Assembly: GCA_963831005.1 (NCBI GenBank)
Contig: CAWHOW010000033.1
Location: forward strand, 62,001-126,000
Reading direction: 5' to 3'
DNA length: 64,000 nucleotides
DNA from: CAWHOW01 sp963831005
GTDB lineage: Bacteria > Bacteroidota > Bacteroidia > Bacteroidales > CG2-30-32-10
Within the stretch, counting starts at the first letter, position 1. Every line of letters starts with the position of its first letter. The position numbers and the translations under genes are program-made. Below are positions 7,767 through 16,136 of the stretch, one piece after another. The notes under the pieces were generated by a model that saw nothing but the letters and a program-made list of their open reading frames with translations, was not told where the DNA came from and did not search any database.

Positions 7767-10214
7767 CTAAATATAAAAAGTAAGAACCAGTTTATAAGCC
7801 ATATTTTCGTTAAAAGTGGGTAGGGAATAATAGCCATAGCGGTAAAAAGCGCCTATACCAATGCCGTAAAGGCCTGTTTTTAGTATGCTGTTTATCATCA
7901 AACCCGATTCAATATATCCTTTGTCGAGGGTATGTATCACCACATTATAATGATTATCAGGGTTATTCAGGCTGCCAATGCAGGCATTAGTAACTATTGC
8001 CGGTTCGGGCGAAAACTTTTTAAAGCGGAAAAGCAGTTTGCCGAAACTATGTGAAAAGAATAACGCTGCATATCGGTTAGAAAGGAATTCATTCATGCGC
8101 ATGGTCTCAAAACTATTGGGGCATTCGATGGTGATTTGCCTGTAGCTACCTATACCGTTGAACAGGTTGCAGTAAGGTAAATTGCCGTCAATATACCCTG
8201 CCTGAAACAGTAAATGAGTGGTTCCAAGGTCTTTCATGAAGAAAGATTTCTTGATTTTAAGCTCATAGCGGTTATATGCATATTGTCCGCCAAGGAAATT
8301 ATCGAAACCCCTGATATAATTAAACAAAACAATAGGGTAATTGGTCCCTTCCGATATTTTATAATGCTGGGTTTTGATAAACTTTTCCTTAAAATTGTAA
8401 CTGAGGTATGCGCCAAGTTCGGTAAAATAGAAATTATTATATTCCACCCTTACACTCCCATTGGTGGCGCCAAAATAATAATTAGTAGTAGGTGTTTTAT
8501 TGATCTGGCTTAATGTAATATCAGCCTTCAAATATTTAAATGCAGTGAATTTCAGGAATACCTGCTCCCGTACAATTTTATCCATGCGGTTAACTAAAAT
8601 ATATCGGAACCATGAATCGCTCAATAAGCCATGTTGTTCATAAAATTCAGTCCCGCCTGATTCCGATACATCATTAATATAACTAAAACCAAAATGACAG
8701 TCATATTTATCAAGGAATTTTACTGAAGCGTCGCCGCCATATTTAGAAACCTTGTCGTGCAAGCCGTAGGAATAATAACCACCGACAAGAAACCTGTCGC
8801 TTAAATGCAGGTTGTTGTGAATGCCCAAGCCCAATCGCCAGCCTTCATGTTCATCGAAATTAACAAACTTGCCAATGTCGAAATCAAAATATTTATATGG
8901 TATCCTTTCCGATGCCAGCGCCTCTAAAATATGAATAGTCTTATCTAAATTTTCGGCCTTGCCAAGGCTATCGATAACATGATATGTGAGTTTGTCCTTC
9001 TCCGAAAGACTGTCTCTTCTGTATTTACTCCATATCTTAGCCTGTGGTTCGTTATCTCCATCTTTCACTTCTAGGTCAACATTGGTAAAATCGCTTTTCT
9101 TGAATGCCGGATTCAAAACAATATCCTTCAGGTAAGATCGTCCTTCACCATAAACATTGACTTTATTCACCGTAACGTTCTTAAAGATAAAATCGGAATT
9201 CAACTGCACCGGAAACCATTGTTTATTATCAATCAGTTCATATTTCTGCTGGATTTTAATAGACATTCCGCCGCTTTCCTCATTAGCGGGTTCGGCAATT
9301 ACATTTTGTATCGCATAGCCGTTAGTATTAATATAAAGCAGACCTTTCAACCCGTCGAAATTCTTATTCTTATGTGGTTTATAAGAAATAACATACACTG
9401 TGTCCCCCCCCTGATACAATGTGTCTTCTATCAGGAAAAAGTACTTATCAATACTGTTTTTGCATACAGGTGTTATATAATTATTATCGCCTATTTTAAT
9501 AATGTCATTATAAAATGAGAACGATTGCATTTGTGTAACCAGCAAAGCAATCAAAGGATCTTTAAATCCGGAAACTTTTGATGCAATAAGTTTCTCATTA
9601 TTCCTGTCGGGGTACATAAACTTACGATTGGTAACACTTTCCATTAAGAAAAGATAATGCTTATCGAAGAATTTTTTAGCTTTTACAATTTCGGAATCAA
9701 CCTGGACCGTATCTGTTTTAATCGAATCTAGCTTGGCTGAGAATATCATTTTGTTATAAGATGTATAAGAAAAGGAGCCGAGTTTCTCAGGATTGTTCTT
9801 GTCTTTATTTTCTATCATCTTTTTGATGATACGGTGAGCAGGGTTTTCACCCGGGAAAATAACCACTTCATTAAGCTGAACCTGTTTCCGCTTTAATTCG
9901 ATAATAACATTCTTTGTTTTGGCACTTGGCTTATAAGTGAAGTTTTCGTAGCTCACATAGCTTAAGCGAAGCGAATCAATTTTTCCGGGATAAGATATGT
10001 TGAAAAATCCATCAATGTCCGACTGAGTAACTTGTATATCTTTATTTACAAGAATATTCACAAAAGCAAGTGGTTCTCTTGTTTGTGAATCAATTAATCT
10101 ACCGGAAACAGTATAATTTTGTGAAAAAAGGATAGTGTGAAAGAAAAGAAAACCAATCGTAAAAATTGTAGTCAAACAAACCTTGTGCATTTTTCCAGCT
10201 ATTCGAAAAAACAT
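7767..10214 (-). CDS. DUF5686/carboxypeptidase-regulatory-like outer-membrane protein
   Basis: 815 residues. A signal peptide near the N-terminus is followed by a carboxypeptidase regulatory-like Ig domain (YTVSGRLIDSQTREPLAFVNILV, about residues 34-110). A long DUF5686 region is rich in alternating aromatic strands and ends AYKLVLTFYI, with a terminal beta-strand as in outer-membrane barrels. Such proteins are common in Bacteroidetes and resemble TonB-dependent receptors without a plug; the substrate is unknown. The start could be the given ATG or an in-frame ATG eight codons later (MHKVCLTTIF), which gives a more typical signal peptide. Confidence 0.8.
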   Translation of the reverse strand: MFFRIAGKMHKVCLTTIFTIGFLFFHTILFSQNYTVSGRLIDSQTREPLAFVNILVNKDIQVTQSDIDGFFNISYPGKIDSLRLSYVSYENFTYKPSAKTKNVIIELKRKQVQLNEVVIFPGENPAHRIIKKMIENKDKNNPEKLGSFSYTSYNKMIFSAKLDSIKTDTVQVDSEIVKAKKFFDKHYLFLMESVTNRKFMYPDRNNEKLIASKVSGFKDPLIALLVTQMQSFSFYNDIIKIGDNNYITPVCKNSIDKYFFLIEDTLYQGGDTVYVISYKPHKNKNFDGLKGLLYINTNGYAIQNVIAEPANEESGGMSIKIQQKYELIDNKQWFPVQLNSDFIFKNVTVNKVNVYGEGRSYLKDIVLNPAFKKSDFTNVDLEVKDGDNEPQAKIWSKYRRDSLSEKDKLTYHVIDSLGKAENLDKTIHILEALASERIPYKYFDFDIGKFVNFDEHEGWRLGLGIHNNLHLSDRFLVGGYYSYGLHDKVSKYGGDASVKFLDKYDCHFGFSYINDVSESGGTEFYEQHGLLSDSWFRYILVNRMDKIVREQVFLKFTAFKYLKADITLSQINKTPTTNYYFGATNGSVRVEYNNFYFTELGAYLSYNFKEKFIKTQHYKISEGTNYPIVLFNYIRGFDNFLGGQYAYNRYELKIKKSFFMKDLGTTHLLFQAGYIDGNLPYCNLFNGIGSYRQITIECPNSFETMRMNEFLSNRYAALFFSHSFGKLLFRFKKFSPEPAIVTNACIGSLNNPDNHYNVVIHTLDKGYIESGLMINSILKTGLYGIGIGAFYRYGYYSLPTFNENMAYKLVLTFYI

Positions 10215-10229
10215 GATATTAATCTAATT

Positions 10230-10682
10230 TCATTCTTTAACTTTTGAATCAATTGTAATGGTAACAGGGCCATCATTAATCAGTGAAACATTCATCATAG
10301 CCCCAAAAACCCCTGACTGAACAGGCTTTCCAAGCTCAATCCCCAGTTGTTTCTTGAATTTTTCATAAAGAGGAATGGCTATTTCAGGCTTTGCAGCTTT
10401 TATGTAGGATGGGCGGTTTCCTTTCTTTGTACTGGCATGCAAAGTAAACTGGCTTACCAATAATATTTCTCCCGAAACATCCTGAACAGAAAGATTCATT
10501 ACTCCTTTATCATCATTAAAGATACGTAATTGTAAAATTTTCTTGCATAGCCATTCAATATCTTCAATATTATCGGAATCTTCAAATCCGGCTAAAACAA
10601 GCAATCCCATTTTGATCTGCCCGGTAATACTATTATCAACACTAACAGATGCTTCGGAAACTCTTTGAATCACTACACGCAT
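10230..10682 (-). CDS. dtd: D-aminoacyl-tRNA deacylase
   Basis: 150-residue DTD, which hydrolyses D-aminoacyl-tRNAs. The N-terminal MRVVIQRVSEASV, the SQFTL motif (SQFTLHAS, about residue 76) and the C-terminal NDGPVTITIDS with the Gly-Pro motif are intact. On the minus strand a TACATTTG box lies about 50 bases upstream. It precedes the DUF5686 gene by 15 bases and may be co-transcribed with it. Confidence 0.95.
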   Translation of the reverse strand: MRVVIQRVSEASVSVDNSITGQIKMGLLVLAGFEDSDNIEDIEWLCKKILQLRIFNDDKGVMNLSVQDVSGEILLVSQFTLHASTKKGNRPSYIKAAKPEIAIPLYEKFKKQLGIELGKPVQSGVFGAMMNVSLINDGPVTITIDSKVKE

Positions 10683-10739
10683 GATGAATTATTATCAGGG
10701 CATAAAAATAATAAATAAAAGAAAATGCAAATGTATGTT

Positions 10740-11348
10740 TTAAATAGTTTCCTGCGAATCCTTGAGTATATTGTATAAGAATTCACGGGCGCGGAATAGT
10801 TGCGCTTTTACTGTTCCAAGAGGGAGTTTAAGTTCATCTGAGATTTCTTCATAAGATAATTCCTGAAAATAACGCATTTCAACCAGAGTGCGATAACGGG
10901 GTTTAAGCTTTTCAACAACTTCACGCATTAATTTCACCTTTTGCTTCTTGATAAAGTTTTCTTCCGGGTCTGGAACATTTGCCGGAATATTATGAGCCAT
11001 TTCGGAACCGTCAGCATTCTCAAAAGGTTTATCAATGGAGAATGTCATTTTCTTTTTCTTCCTGATAAAGTCAATGCAATTATTGGAAGCTATTTTGAAA
11101 AGCCATGTGCTGAAAGCATAATCAGGAGTGTATTGATGAAGCTTTTTAAATGCTTTGCCAAATGCTTCAATCGTCAGATCATCTGCATCGTCAGAGTTAT
11201 TAGTCATTTTCAGCAGCATGAAATAAATAGAATCCTTGTAATTACCCATCAGTTCAGCATAAGCTTTCTGGTCGCCGTTATTCACAGCCGACTGTACGAG
11301 CTTAAAATCCCGCAATGCTTTATCTGTAAGGTGAGAAGCTACTTCCAT
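10740..11348 (-). CDS. RNA polymerase sigma-70 family (ECF-like) factor
   Basis: 202 residues with a region 2 block (YKDSIYFMLLKMTNNSDDADDLTIEAFGKAFKKL, with AFSTWLFKIASNNCIDFIRK as region 2.4) and region 4 (RYRTLVEMRYFQELSYEEISDELKLPLGTVKAQLFRARE). No anti-sigma factor gene is adjacent. Its start overlaps the end of the upstream glycosyltransferase gene by ten bases, so the two are probably translated from one message. Confidence 0.92.
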   Translation of the reverse strand: MEVASHLTDKALRDFKLVQSAVNNGDQKAYAELMGNYKDSIYFMLLKMTNNSDDADDLTIEAFGKAFKKLHQYTPDYAFSTWLFKIASNNCIDFIRKKKKMTFSIDKPFENADGSEMAHNIPANVPDPEENFIKKQKVKLMREVVEKLKPRYRTLVEMRYFQELSYEEISDELKLPLGTVKAQLFRAREFLYNILKDSQETI

Positions 11349-12490
11349 TTATTCTCTTTAACTACTAAATTCGACATTGCCATGAATGAGGCAAATAAAA
11401 TAAAAAGAATGTCTAACACTGGCGAAATTAATAATAAATTTTTCTCATCCAACTTATTCATCGTTTTTTTAAAAATAAACATCTGAGTTGCCATCCTCAA
11501 AACATACAACGAACAAATCAGAATAATATTATAATACGAAGCATTTATTATCAGTAAAATCAATAATACAGCCATAGTCACATAAAATAAAACCTGGCTT
11601 AGAGAGAAAATTCCTAACATCATTTTATGCGATGCTTTATATAAAAAACCTGTAGAATAATGACGTTTCTTTTGCCTGTACCATTCGCTAAATGTTTTCT
11701 TAGGAGCAGAAGAAGTTTGGCTTTGTGCTGAAATTTCAATTCTGGCATTTCCTTTTTTTGCTACTTGATTTATGAACAGATCATCATCACCTGAAGGAAT
11801 CTGATAATGCGACGTAAATCCTTTATTCTTATAGAAAAGCTGTCGGTTATAAGCTAAATTTCTTCCCACACCCATATAAGTTACTCCTGCAAGCGACCAT
11901 GACAAATACTGCATGGCGGTCATAATTGTGTCATAACGTATCAGCTTGTTTAGAAATCCTTTCTTTTTTTCATAACCGCTGTAACCCAAAACAATTTCAG
12001 CCTTGTTGGTAAAATTATTCTGCATTTCCATTATCCATTTATTACTTTTGGGTGTGCAATCGGCATCTGTCAATAAAAGCAAATCATGTTTTGCCGATTT
12101 GATACCCACAGCCAATGCGAATTTTTTCCCCGAAAAGAAATTCACATTCTTCACTATATTCACAACATTAAGATTTGGGTACTTATCTGAAAAAGAGCGA
12201 AGCAAATAATCACTGTCATCATCCGAACAATCATTAACAACCACTACTTCATAATCGGGATAATCTTGTTCAAGAATTAAATTCAAATTCTTTTTCAGGT
12301 TCGTATATTCATTCTTTGCACAGATTACAACTGAAATCGGTTTGTATTGATTTTGCTTTGGTTTGCTTTTATAAAAAGCCAGCCTGCTGAAAATGCCCCA
12401 ATAGTAAAACATCTGAATAATAAAACAGACAGCAAATAAAATGAATAGTGATAATAATAATGTATCAGAAGTTATTTCTTTAAAAAACAT
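11339..12490 (-). CDS. Membrane glycosyltransferase, family 2
   Basis: 383 residues: one N-terminal membrane helix, then a GT-A domain (PISVVICAKNEYTNL, VVVVNDCSDDDSD, LLLTDADC as the metal-binding DxD-like motif, PSGDDDLF), a QKKRH motif resembling QxxRW, and two to three C-terminal membrane helices. This layout is that of processive or membrane-bound GT2 enzymes making surface polysaccharide or glycolipid. It heads a two-gene unit with the sigma factor and is divergent from tgt. Confidence 0.88.
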   Translation of the reverse strand: MFFKEITSDTLLLSLFILFAVCFIIQMFYYWGIFSRLAFYKSKPKQNQYKPISVVICAKNEYTNLKKNLNLILEQDYPDYEVVVVNDCSDDDSDYLLRSFSDKYPNLNVVNIVKNVNFFSGKKFALAVGIKSAKHDLLLLTDADCTPKSNKWIMEMQNNFTNKAEIVLGYSGYEKKKGFLNKLIRYDTIMTAMQYLSWSLAGVTYMGVGRNLAYNRQLFYKNKGFTSHYQIPSGDDDLFINQVAKKGNARIEISAQSQTSSAPKKTFSEWYRQKKRHYSTGFLYKASHKMMLGIFSLSQVLFYVTMAVLLILLIINASYYNIILICSLYVLRMATQMFIFKKTMNKLDEKNLLLISPVLDILFILFASFMAMSNLVVKENKWK

Positions 12491-12509
12491 TTTCTTTTTT
12501 TAAGGTTTG

Positions 12510-12517
12510 CAAAATTA
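12510..12517 (-). promoter_or_regulatory. -7 box for glycosyltransferase/sigma factor unit
   Basis: Minus-strand TAATTTTG matches TAnnTTTG and lies 20 bases before the glycosyltransferase start, in the 82-base divergent gap with tgt. Confidence 0.5.
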
Positions 12518-12539
12518 TCCAAACTAAAGTTTTAAGGTT

Positions 12540-12547
12540 TATCTTTG
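12540..12547 (+). promoter_or_regulatory. -7 box for tgt
   Basis: TATCTTTG matches TAnnTTTG, 26 bases before the tgt GTG. It is back to back with the opposite box 22 bases upstream. Confidence 0.5.
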
Positions 12548-12572
12548 ACACATTATTTATAAACAAAATCAG

Positions 12573-13703
12573 GTGAGTTTTCAAATATCGCATACAGATA
12601 AGGCTACGAAAGCAAGAGCGGGAATATTACATACAGATCATGGTGTAATTGAAACCCCTATATTTATGCCTGTTGGTACTGCCGGAACGGTGAAAGCTAT
12701 TCATCAGAAGGAATTGAAAGAAGATGTTAAAGCTCAAATAATTCTTGGAAATACATATCATCTTTATTTACGCCCGGGTTTGGATATTATTGAAAAAGCA
12801 GGAGGGCTACACAAATTTAATGCATGGGATAAACCTATTTTAACCGATAGTGGAGGTTACCAGGTTTATAGCTTGGCCGATAAAAGAAAAATGACTGAAA
12901 ATGGAGTAGTATTTCAATCCCACATTGATGGCTCAAAACATAATTTTACTCCTGAAAGAGTAATGGATATTGAACGGACTATAGGCGCAGATATCATGAT
13001 GGCTTTTGATGAGTGTACTCCTTTCCCATGTGATTATAAGTATGCAAAAAAATCAATGCATACAACCCATAAATGGCTTGAACGCTGTATTCAAAGATTT
13101 GATGAAACTCCCGACAAATATGGTTATTTACAAAAATTATTTCCAATAGTACAGGGAAGTGTTTACAAAGATTTAAGGGAACAATCGGCAGAATTTATTG
13201 CTAAAAAGAATAGAGACGGGAATGCAATAGGAGGACTTTCGGTTGGTGAACCTGTTGAAGTAATGTACGAAATGACTGAACTTGTTTGCAGTATTCTTCC
13301 TGCTGATAAACCCAGATACCTTATGGGTGTTGGCACTCCGGCAAATATTCTTGAAGGTATAGCCTTGGGTATTGATATGTTCGATTGCGTGATGCCAACC
13401 CGCAATGCAAGGAATGGCATGCTTTTCACACAGCAGGGCATCATGAATATGAGAAATGAAAAATGGAAAGATGACCTGAGCACTCTGGATGAATTAGGGA
13501 CATCATTTGTTGACAGCTATTACAGTAAAGCCTATTTGAGACATTTATTTGTAGCAAAAGAAATTTTGGGGCCAATGATAGCTACGCAACATAACCTTGC
13601 TTTCTATTTATGGCTTGTAACTGAAGCGAGGAAACAAATTATGCTTGGTACGTTTAGTTCCTGGAAAGAAAAAATGGTAAAACAAGTTACCAATCGTCTA
13701 TAG
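12573..13703 (+). CDS. tgt: tRNA-guanine transglycosylase lacking the zinc cysteines
   Basis: 376 residues, GTG start. Exchanges guanine-34 for preQ1 in tRNAs with GUN anticodons. The substrate loop DSGGYQVYSL, GGLSVGEP, and the nucleophile region FDCVMPTRNARNG are intact. The usual CxCxxC zinc ligands before YSRAYLRH are absent: the sequence there is LGTSFVDSYYSKAYLRHLF, although the His of IATQHNLAFY is kept. I believe related Bacteroidetes enzymes share this loss but cannot check it here. It ends one base before the next gene. Confidence 0.95.
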   Translation: MSFQISHTDKATKARAGILHTDHGVIETPIFMPVGTAGTVKAIHQKELKEDVKAQIILGNTYHLYLRPGLDIIEKAGGLHKFNAWDKPILTDSGGYQVYSLADKRKMTENGVVFQSHIDGSKHNFTPERVMDIERTIGADIMMAFDECTPFPCDYKYAKKSMHTTHKWLERCIQRFDETPDKYGYLQKLFPIVQGSVYKDLREQSAEFIAKKNRDGNAIGGLSVGEPVEVMYEMTELVCSILPADKPRYLMGVGTPANILEGIALGIDMFDCVMPTRNARNGMLFTQQGIMNMRNEKWKDDLSTLDELGTSFVDSYYSKAYLRHLFVAKEILGPMIATQHNLAFYLWLVTEARKQIMLGTFSSWKEKMVKQVTNRL

Positions 13704-13704
13704 A

Positions 13705-14043
13705 ATGAAAACAAAAGAGAACGATTCTTTTTTTAAGCGCGTATATGAAGTAGCAAGCTTGATACCCTATGGGCGAGTTACGAGTTATGGCGCTATTGCA
13801 AAATATCTTGGTAGTGGAGGCTCTGCACGTATGGTTGGCTGGGCAATGAATGTTTCTCATTTACAGGACAATGTTCCTGCACATCGTGTTGTTAACAGGA
13901 TAGGTTTGCTTACTGGCAAACATCATTTTGAAAGCAGTCAAATGATGGAGCAGATGCTGGAAAGCGAAGGGATAAAAGTTGAGGACAATAAAGTAGTTGA
14001 GTTTAACAAGCTTTTCTGGGATCCGCTAAAGGAATTATTGTAG
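13705..14043 (+). CDS. Alkyltransferase-like (ATL) MGMT-family protein
   Basis: 112 residues covering the DNA-binding domain of O6-alkylguanine-DNA alkyltransferase: FFKRVYEVASLIPYGRVTSYGAIA, GSARMVGWAMN, then PAHRVVN. The catalytic Cys of the PCHRV motif is replaced by Ala, so it cannot transfer the alkyl group. By family knowledge such ATL proteins bind alkylated DNA and flag it for nucleotide excision repair. It starts one base after tgt. Confidence 0.88.
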   Translation: MKTKENDSFFKRVYEVASLIPYGRVTSYGAIAKYLGSGGSARMVGWAMNVSHLQDNVPAHRVVNRIGLLTGKHHFESSQMMEQMLESEGIKVEDNKVVEFNKLFWDPLKELL

Positions 14044-14111
14044 AAATACATTATTTTTCTTGCTGGTTAATAATTTATCCTTATCTTTACGCAATCTAAA
14101 TAAGGTTTAAG

Positions 14112-15218
14112 ATGGCTTATTCAAAAGAGAATGTTTTAGAAGCGTTGAAACATGTGATAGATCCTGATCTTAAGAAAGATCTGGTTACGCTTAACATGAT
14201 CAGCGATGTGAAAATTGAAGGAAAGGAAATATCTTTTACAATTATTTTTACCACACCTGCCTGTCCACTTAAAGAAAGCATAAAACGTGCAAGTATTGAT
14301 GCAGTGCATGAATTTGTTGGAGAAGATACCAATGTTACAGTTAATTTTTCATCCAGTGTAACATCAAAAAGGACCAAGGAAAAAGAAGAAATACTTAAAG
14401 GTGTTAAGAATATTATTGCAGTTGCTTCTGGTAAAGGTGGGGTTGGAAAATCAACAGTTGCAGCCAACCTGGCAGTTGCATTGGCAAGACTTGGTTCAAA
14501 GGTTGGATTGGTTGATGCTGATATTTACGGACCTTCCGTTCCTGTGATGTTTGGACTTGAAGGAGTAAAGCCCGACGTTAACGAAATTGATGGTAAGCCT
14601 AAAATGATCCCGGTTGACAAATACGGGTTAAAAATATTATCAATAGGTTTCTTCGTTGATCCCAATGAGGCTCTTATCTGGCGGGGACCTATGGCTTCAA
14701 GTGCTCTTACACAGCTTTTCAAAGATGCATACTGGGGCGAACTGGATTATCTTGTAATTGATATGCCTCCGGGAACCGGCGATATACATCTTACACTTGT
14801 TCAAACAGTACCTGTAACAGGTGTTGCAATAGTTAGCACTCCACAAAAGGTAGCGTTGGCTGATGCCCGCAAAGGATTGAGCATGTTCAAACAGAAAGCT
14901 ATAAACGTGCCTGTTCTCGGACTGATCGAGAATATGTCATACTTCACTCCTGAAGAATTGCCCGATAATAAATATTACATTTTCGGAAAAGAAGGTTGCA
15001 AGCAACTTGCCGAAGAAATGAATGTTCCTTTCCTGGGCCAGATACCTTTGGTGCAGAGCATACGCGAATCAGGTGATGCTGGTAACCCGATCACTACAGA
15101 TGAGAATTCACCTGTTGCAAAAGCTTTCATGGAGCTTGCACAGAAACTTGCCCAACAGGTAGCGATAAGAAATGCAACGATGGATGCTACAAAAAAAGTT
15201 GAATTACATACATCTTAA
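14112..15218 (+). CDS. mrp: Mrp/NBP35-type Fe-S carrier P-loop ATPase
   Basis: 368 residues: an N-terminal MIP18/DUF59 domain (residues 1-90) fused to a deviant Walker A NTPase (GKGGVGKSTVAANLA near residue 109; YLVIDMPPGTGD). Mrp/ApbC proteins carry Fe-S clusters to apo-proteins. The CxxC seen in the E. coli protein is not visible after ENMSYFTPEE; only a single Cys (GKEGCK) lies there. The Nfu-type scaffold gene downstream supports a role in Fe-S assembly. Confidence 0.93.
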   Translation: MAYSKENVLEALKHVIDPDLKKDLVTLNMISDVKIEGKEISFTIIFTTPACPLKESIKRASIDAVHEFVGEDTNVTVNFSSSVTSKRTKEKEEILKGVKNIIAVASGKGGVGKSTVAANLAVALARLGSKVGLVDADIYGPSVPVMFGLEGVKPDVNEIDGKPKMIPVDKYGLKILSIGFFVDPNEALIWRGPMASSALTQLFKDAYWGELDYLVIDMPPGTGDIHLTLVQTVPVTGVAIVSTPQKVALADARKGLSMFKQKAINVPVLGLIENMSYFTPEELPDNKYYIFGKEGCKQLAEEMNVPFLGQIPLVQSIRESGDAGNPITTDENSPVAKAFMELAQKLAQQVAIRNATMDATKKVELHTS

Positions 15219-15259
15219 ATATTTTAGACTATAATAAATAACTCATTTTAAGTAAAATT

Positions 15260-15286
15260 TTCAATATTCAACACTCAATGTTCAAG
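15260..15286. repeat. Left inverted repeat around four-helix-bundle gene
   Basis: ATATTCAACACTCAATG-type sequence whose reverse complement, with a few mismatches, occurs just past the end of the four-helix-bundle gene (about 15686-15723). The gene is thus bracketed by an inverted pair. Similar TCAATATTC-rich sequences occur at two other intergenic sites in the window. Confidence 0.6.
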
Positions 15287-15312
15287 TTACAAGTATTATT
15301 TAATTTCAAAAT

Positions 15313-15690
15313 ATGGAACCTAAAAAATATGATTTGGAAGATCGGTTGGTCGACTATACTTGTAAAATGATTGATGTTGTTGAAACATTGCCAAGTACCA
15401 GAGCGGGAAACTATATAGCAGGACAACTAATCAAATCGTGTCATTCTCCGACTTTTAATTATGGAGAAGCGCAGGCAGCGGAATCACGGAATGATTTCAT
15501 TCACAAACTGGGTATTGTTTTGAAAGAATTAAAGGAATGCAGAACAGCATTAAAAATTATTCAAAAAAAAGAAATGGTTAATCCAGCTAAACTTAATGAT
15601 ATTTATAACGAGACAGAAGAATTAATTGCGATTGTAGGAAAGAGTATTAATACTGCACAAAACAATAACAAAAAACAATCCCCAACTTGA
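15313..15690 (+). CDS. Four helix bundle protein (23S rRNA intervening-sequence type)
   Basis: 125 residues, mostly helical, with the family pattern DLEDRLVDYTCKMI, LPSTRAGNYIAGQLIKSCHSPTFNYGEA and ESRNDFIHKLGIVLKELKECRTALKII. This is the S23/IVP and Avd-like four-helix-bundle family, first seen inside 23S rRNA intervening sequences and abundant in Bacteroidetes genomes without an assigned role. There is no rRNA gene or diversity-generating element here. The gene sits between Mrp and the Nfu-type gene inside an inverted repeat pair, as if inserted as a unit. Confidence 0.85.
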   Translation: MEPKKYDLEDRLVDYTCKMIDVVETLPSTRAGNYIAGQLIKSCHSPTFNYGEAQAAESRNDFIHKLGIVLKELKECRTALKIIQKKEMVNPAKLNDIYNETEELIAIVGKSINTAQNNNKKQSPT

Positions 15691-15723
15691 TAATTGATTA
15701 TTGAGCATTGAATATTGAATATT
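15686..15723. repeat. Right inverted repeat around four-helix-bundle gene
   Basis: ATTGAGCATTGAATATTGAA region, the approximate reverse complement of 15260-15286. It overlaps the last codons and stop of the four-helix-bundle gene. Confidence 0.6.
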
Positions 15724-15783
15724 ATTTTTGAAGAAGAATACACAACATAAATAATTAAAATTAATCATTTAAAAAATAAGCAA

Positions 15784-16041
15784 ATGGTAAAGACTCAAGA
15801 TCCAGAATTAATAAAGAAAGTAGAAGCTGTTATCGACCAGATAAGACCTTATCTTGAAGCAGATGGTGGCAATATTAAATTCATTGAAGTTACAAATGAT
15901 AACGTTGTAAACGTTGAATTACAGGGCGCTTGCGCTTGCTGCCCCATGAGTTTAATGACATTAAAAAATGGCGTGGAAGAAGCTATGAAAAAAGCTATTC
16001 CCGAGATCAAATCAGTGGAAGCAGTAAATATGCCTCATTAA
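15784..16041 (+). CDS. NifU C-terminal (Nfu) domain Fe-S scaffold
   Basis: 85 residues comprising only the NifU C-terminal domain: IRPYLEADGGNIKFIEV followed by the cluster-binding CACCPMS (CxxC) motif. Nfu proteins carry a [4Fe-4S] cluster at the dimer interface and deliver it to target enzymes. No N-terminal IscU-like or A-type domain is present. Together with Mrp upstream it forms a small Fe-S maturation group interrupted by the four-helix-bundle gene. Confidence 0.93.
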   Translation: MVKTQDPELIKKVEAVIDQIRPYLEADGGNIKFIEVTNDNVVNVELQGACACCPMSLMTLKNGVEEAMKKAIPEIKSVEAVNMPH

Positions 16042-16045
16042 AGAA

Positions 16046-16128
16046 CCAAGTCCAAAGCTCCAAGCTCCAAATTCAATCTTATACCCTCTTGGAATTTGAG
16101 ATTTGAGACTTGGAATTTGGGATTTAGT
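16046..16128. repeat. Dispersed hairpin repeat, CCAAG/AATTTG family
   Basis: Sequence rich in CCAAGTCC / CTCCAAATTC on the left arm and GGAATTTGAG / GACTTGGAA on the right arm, so it can fold on itself. It fills the gap between the convergent Nfu and tyrS genes. A relative lies at about 30949-31027. Confidence 0.7.
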
Positions 16129-16136
16129 AAATGATA

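Noticed and set aside
13705..14043. Active O6-methylguanine-DNA methyltransferase
   Set aside because: The catalytic Cys is replaced by Ala (PAHRVVN), so it is an alkyltransferase-like protein.
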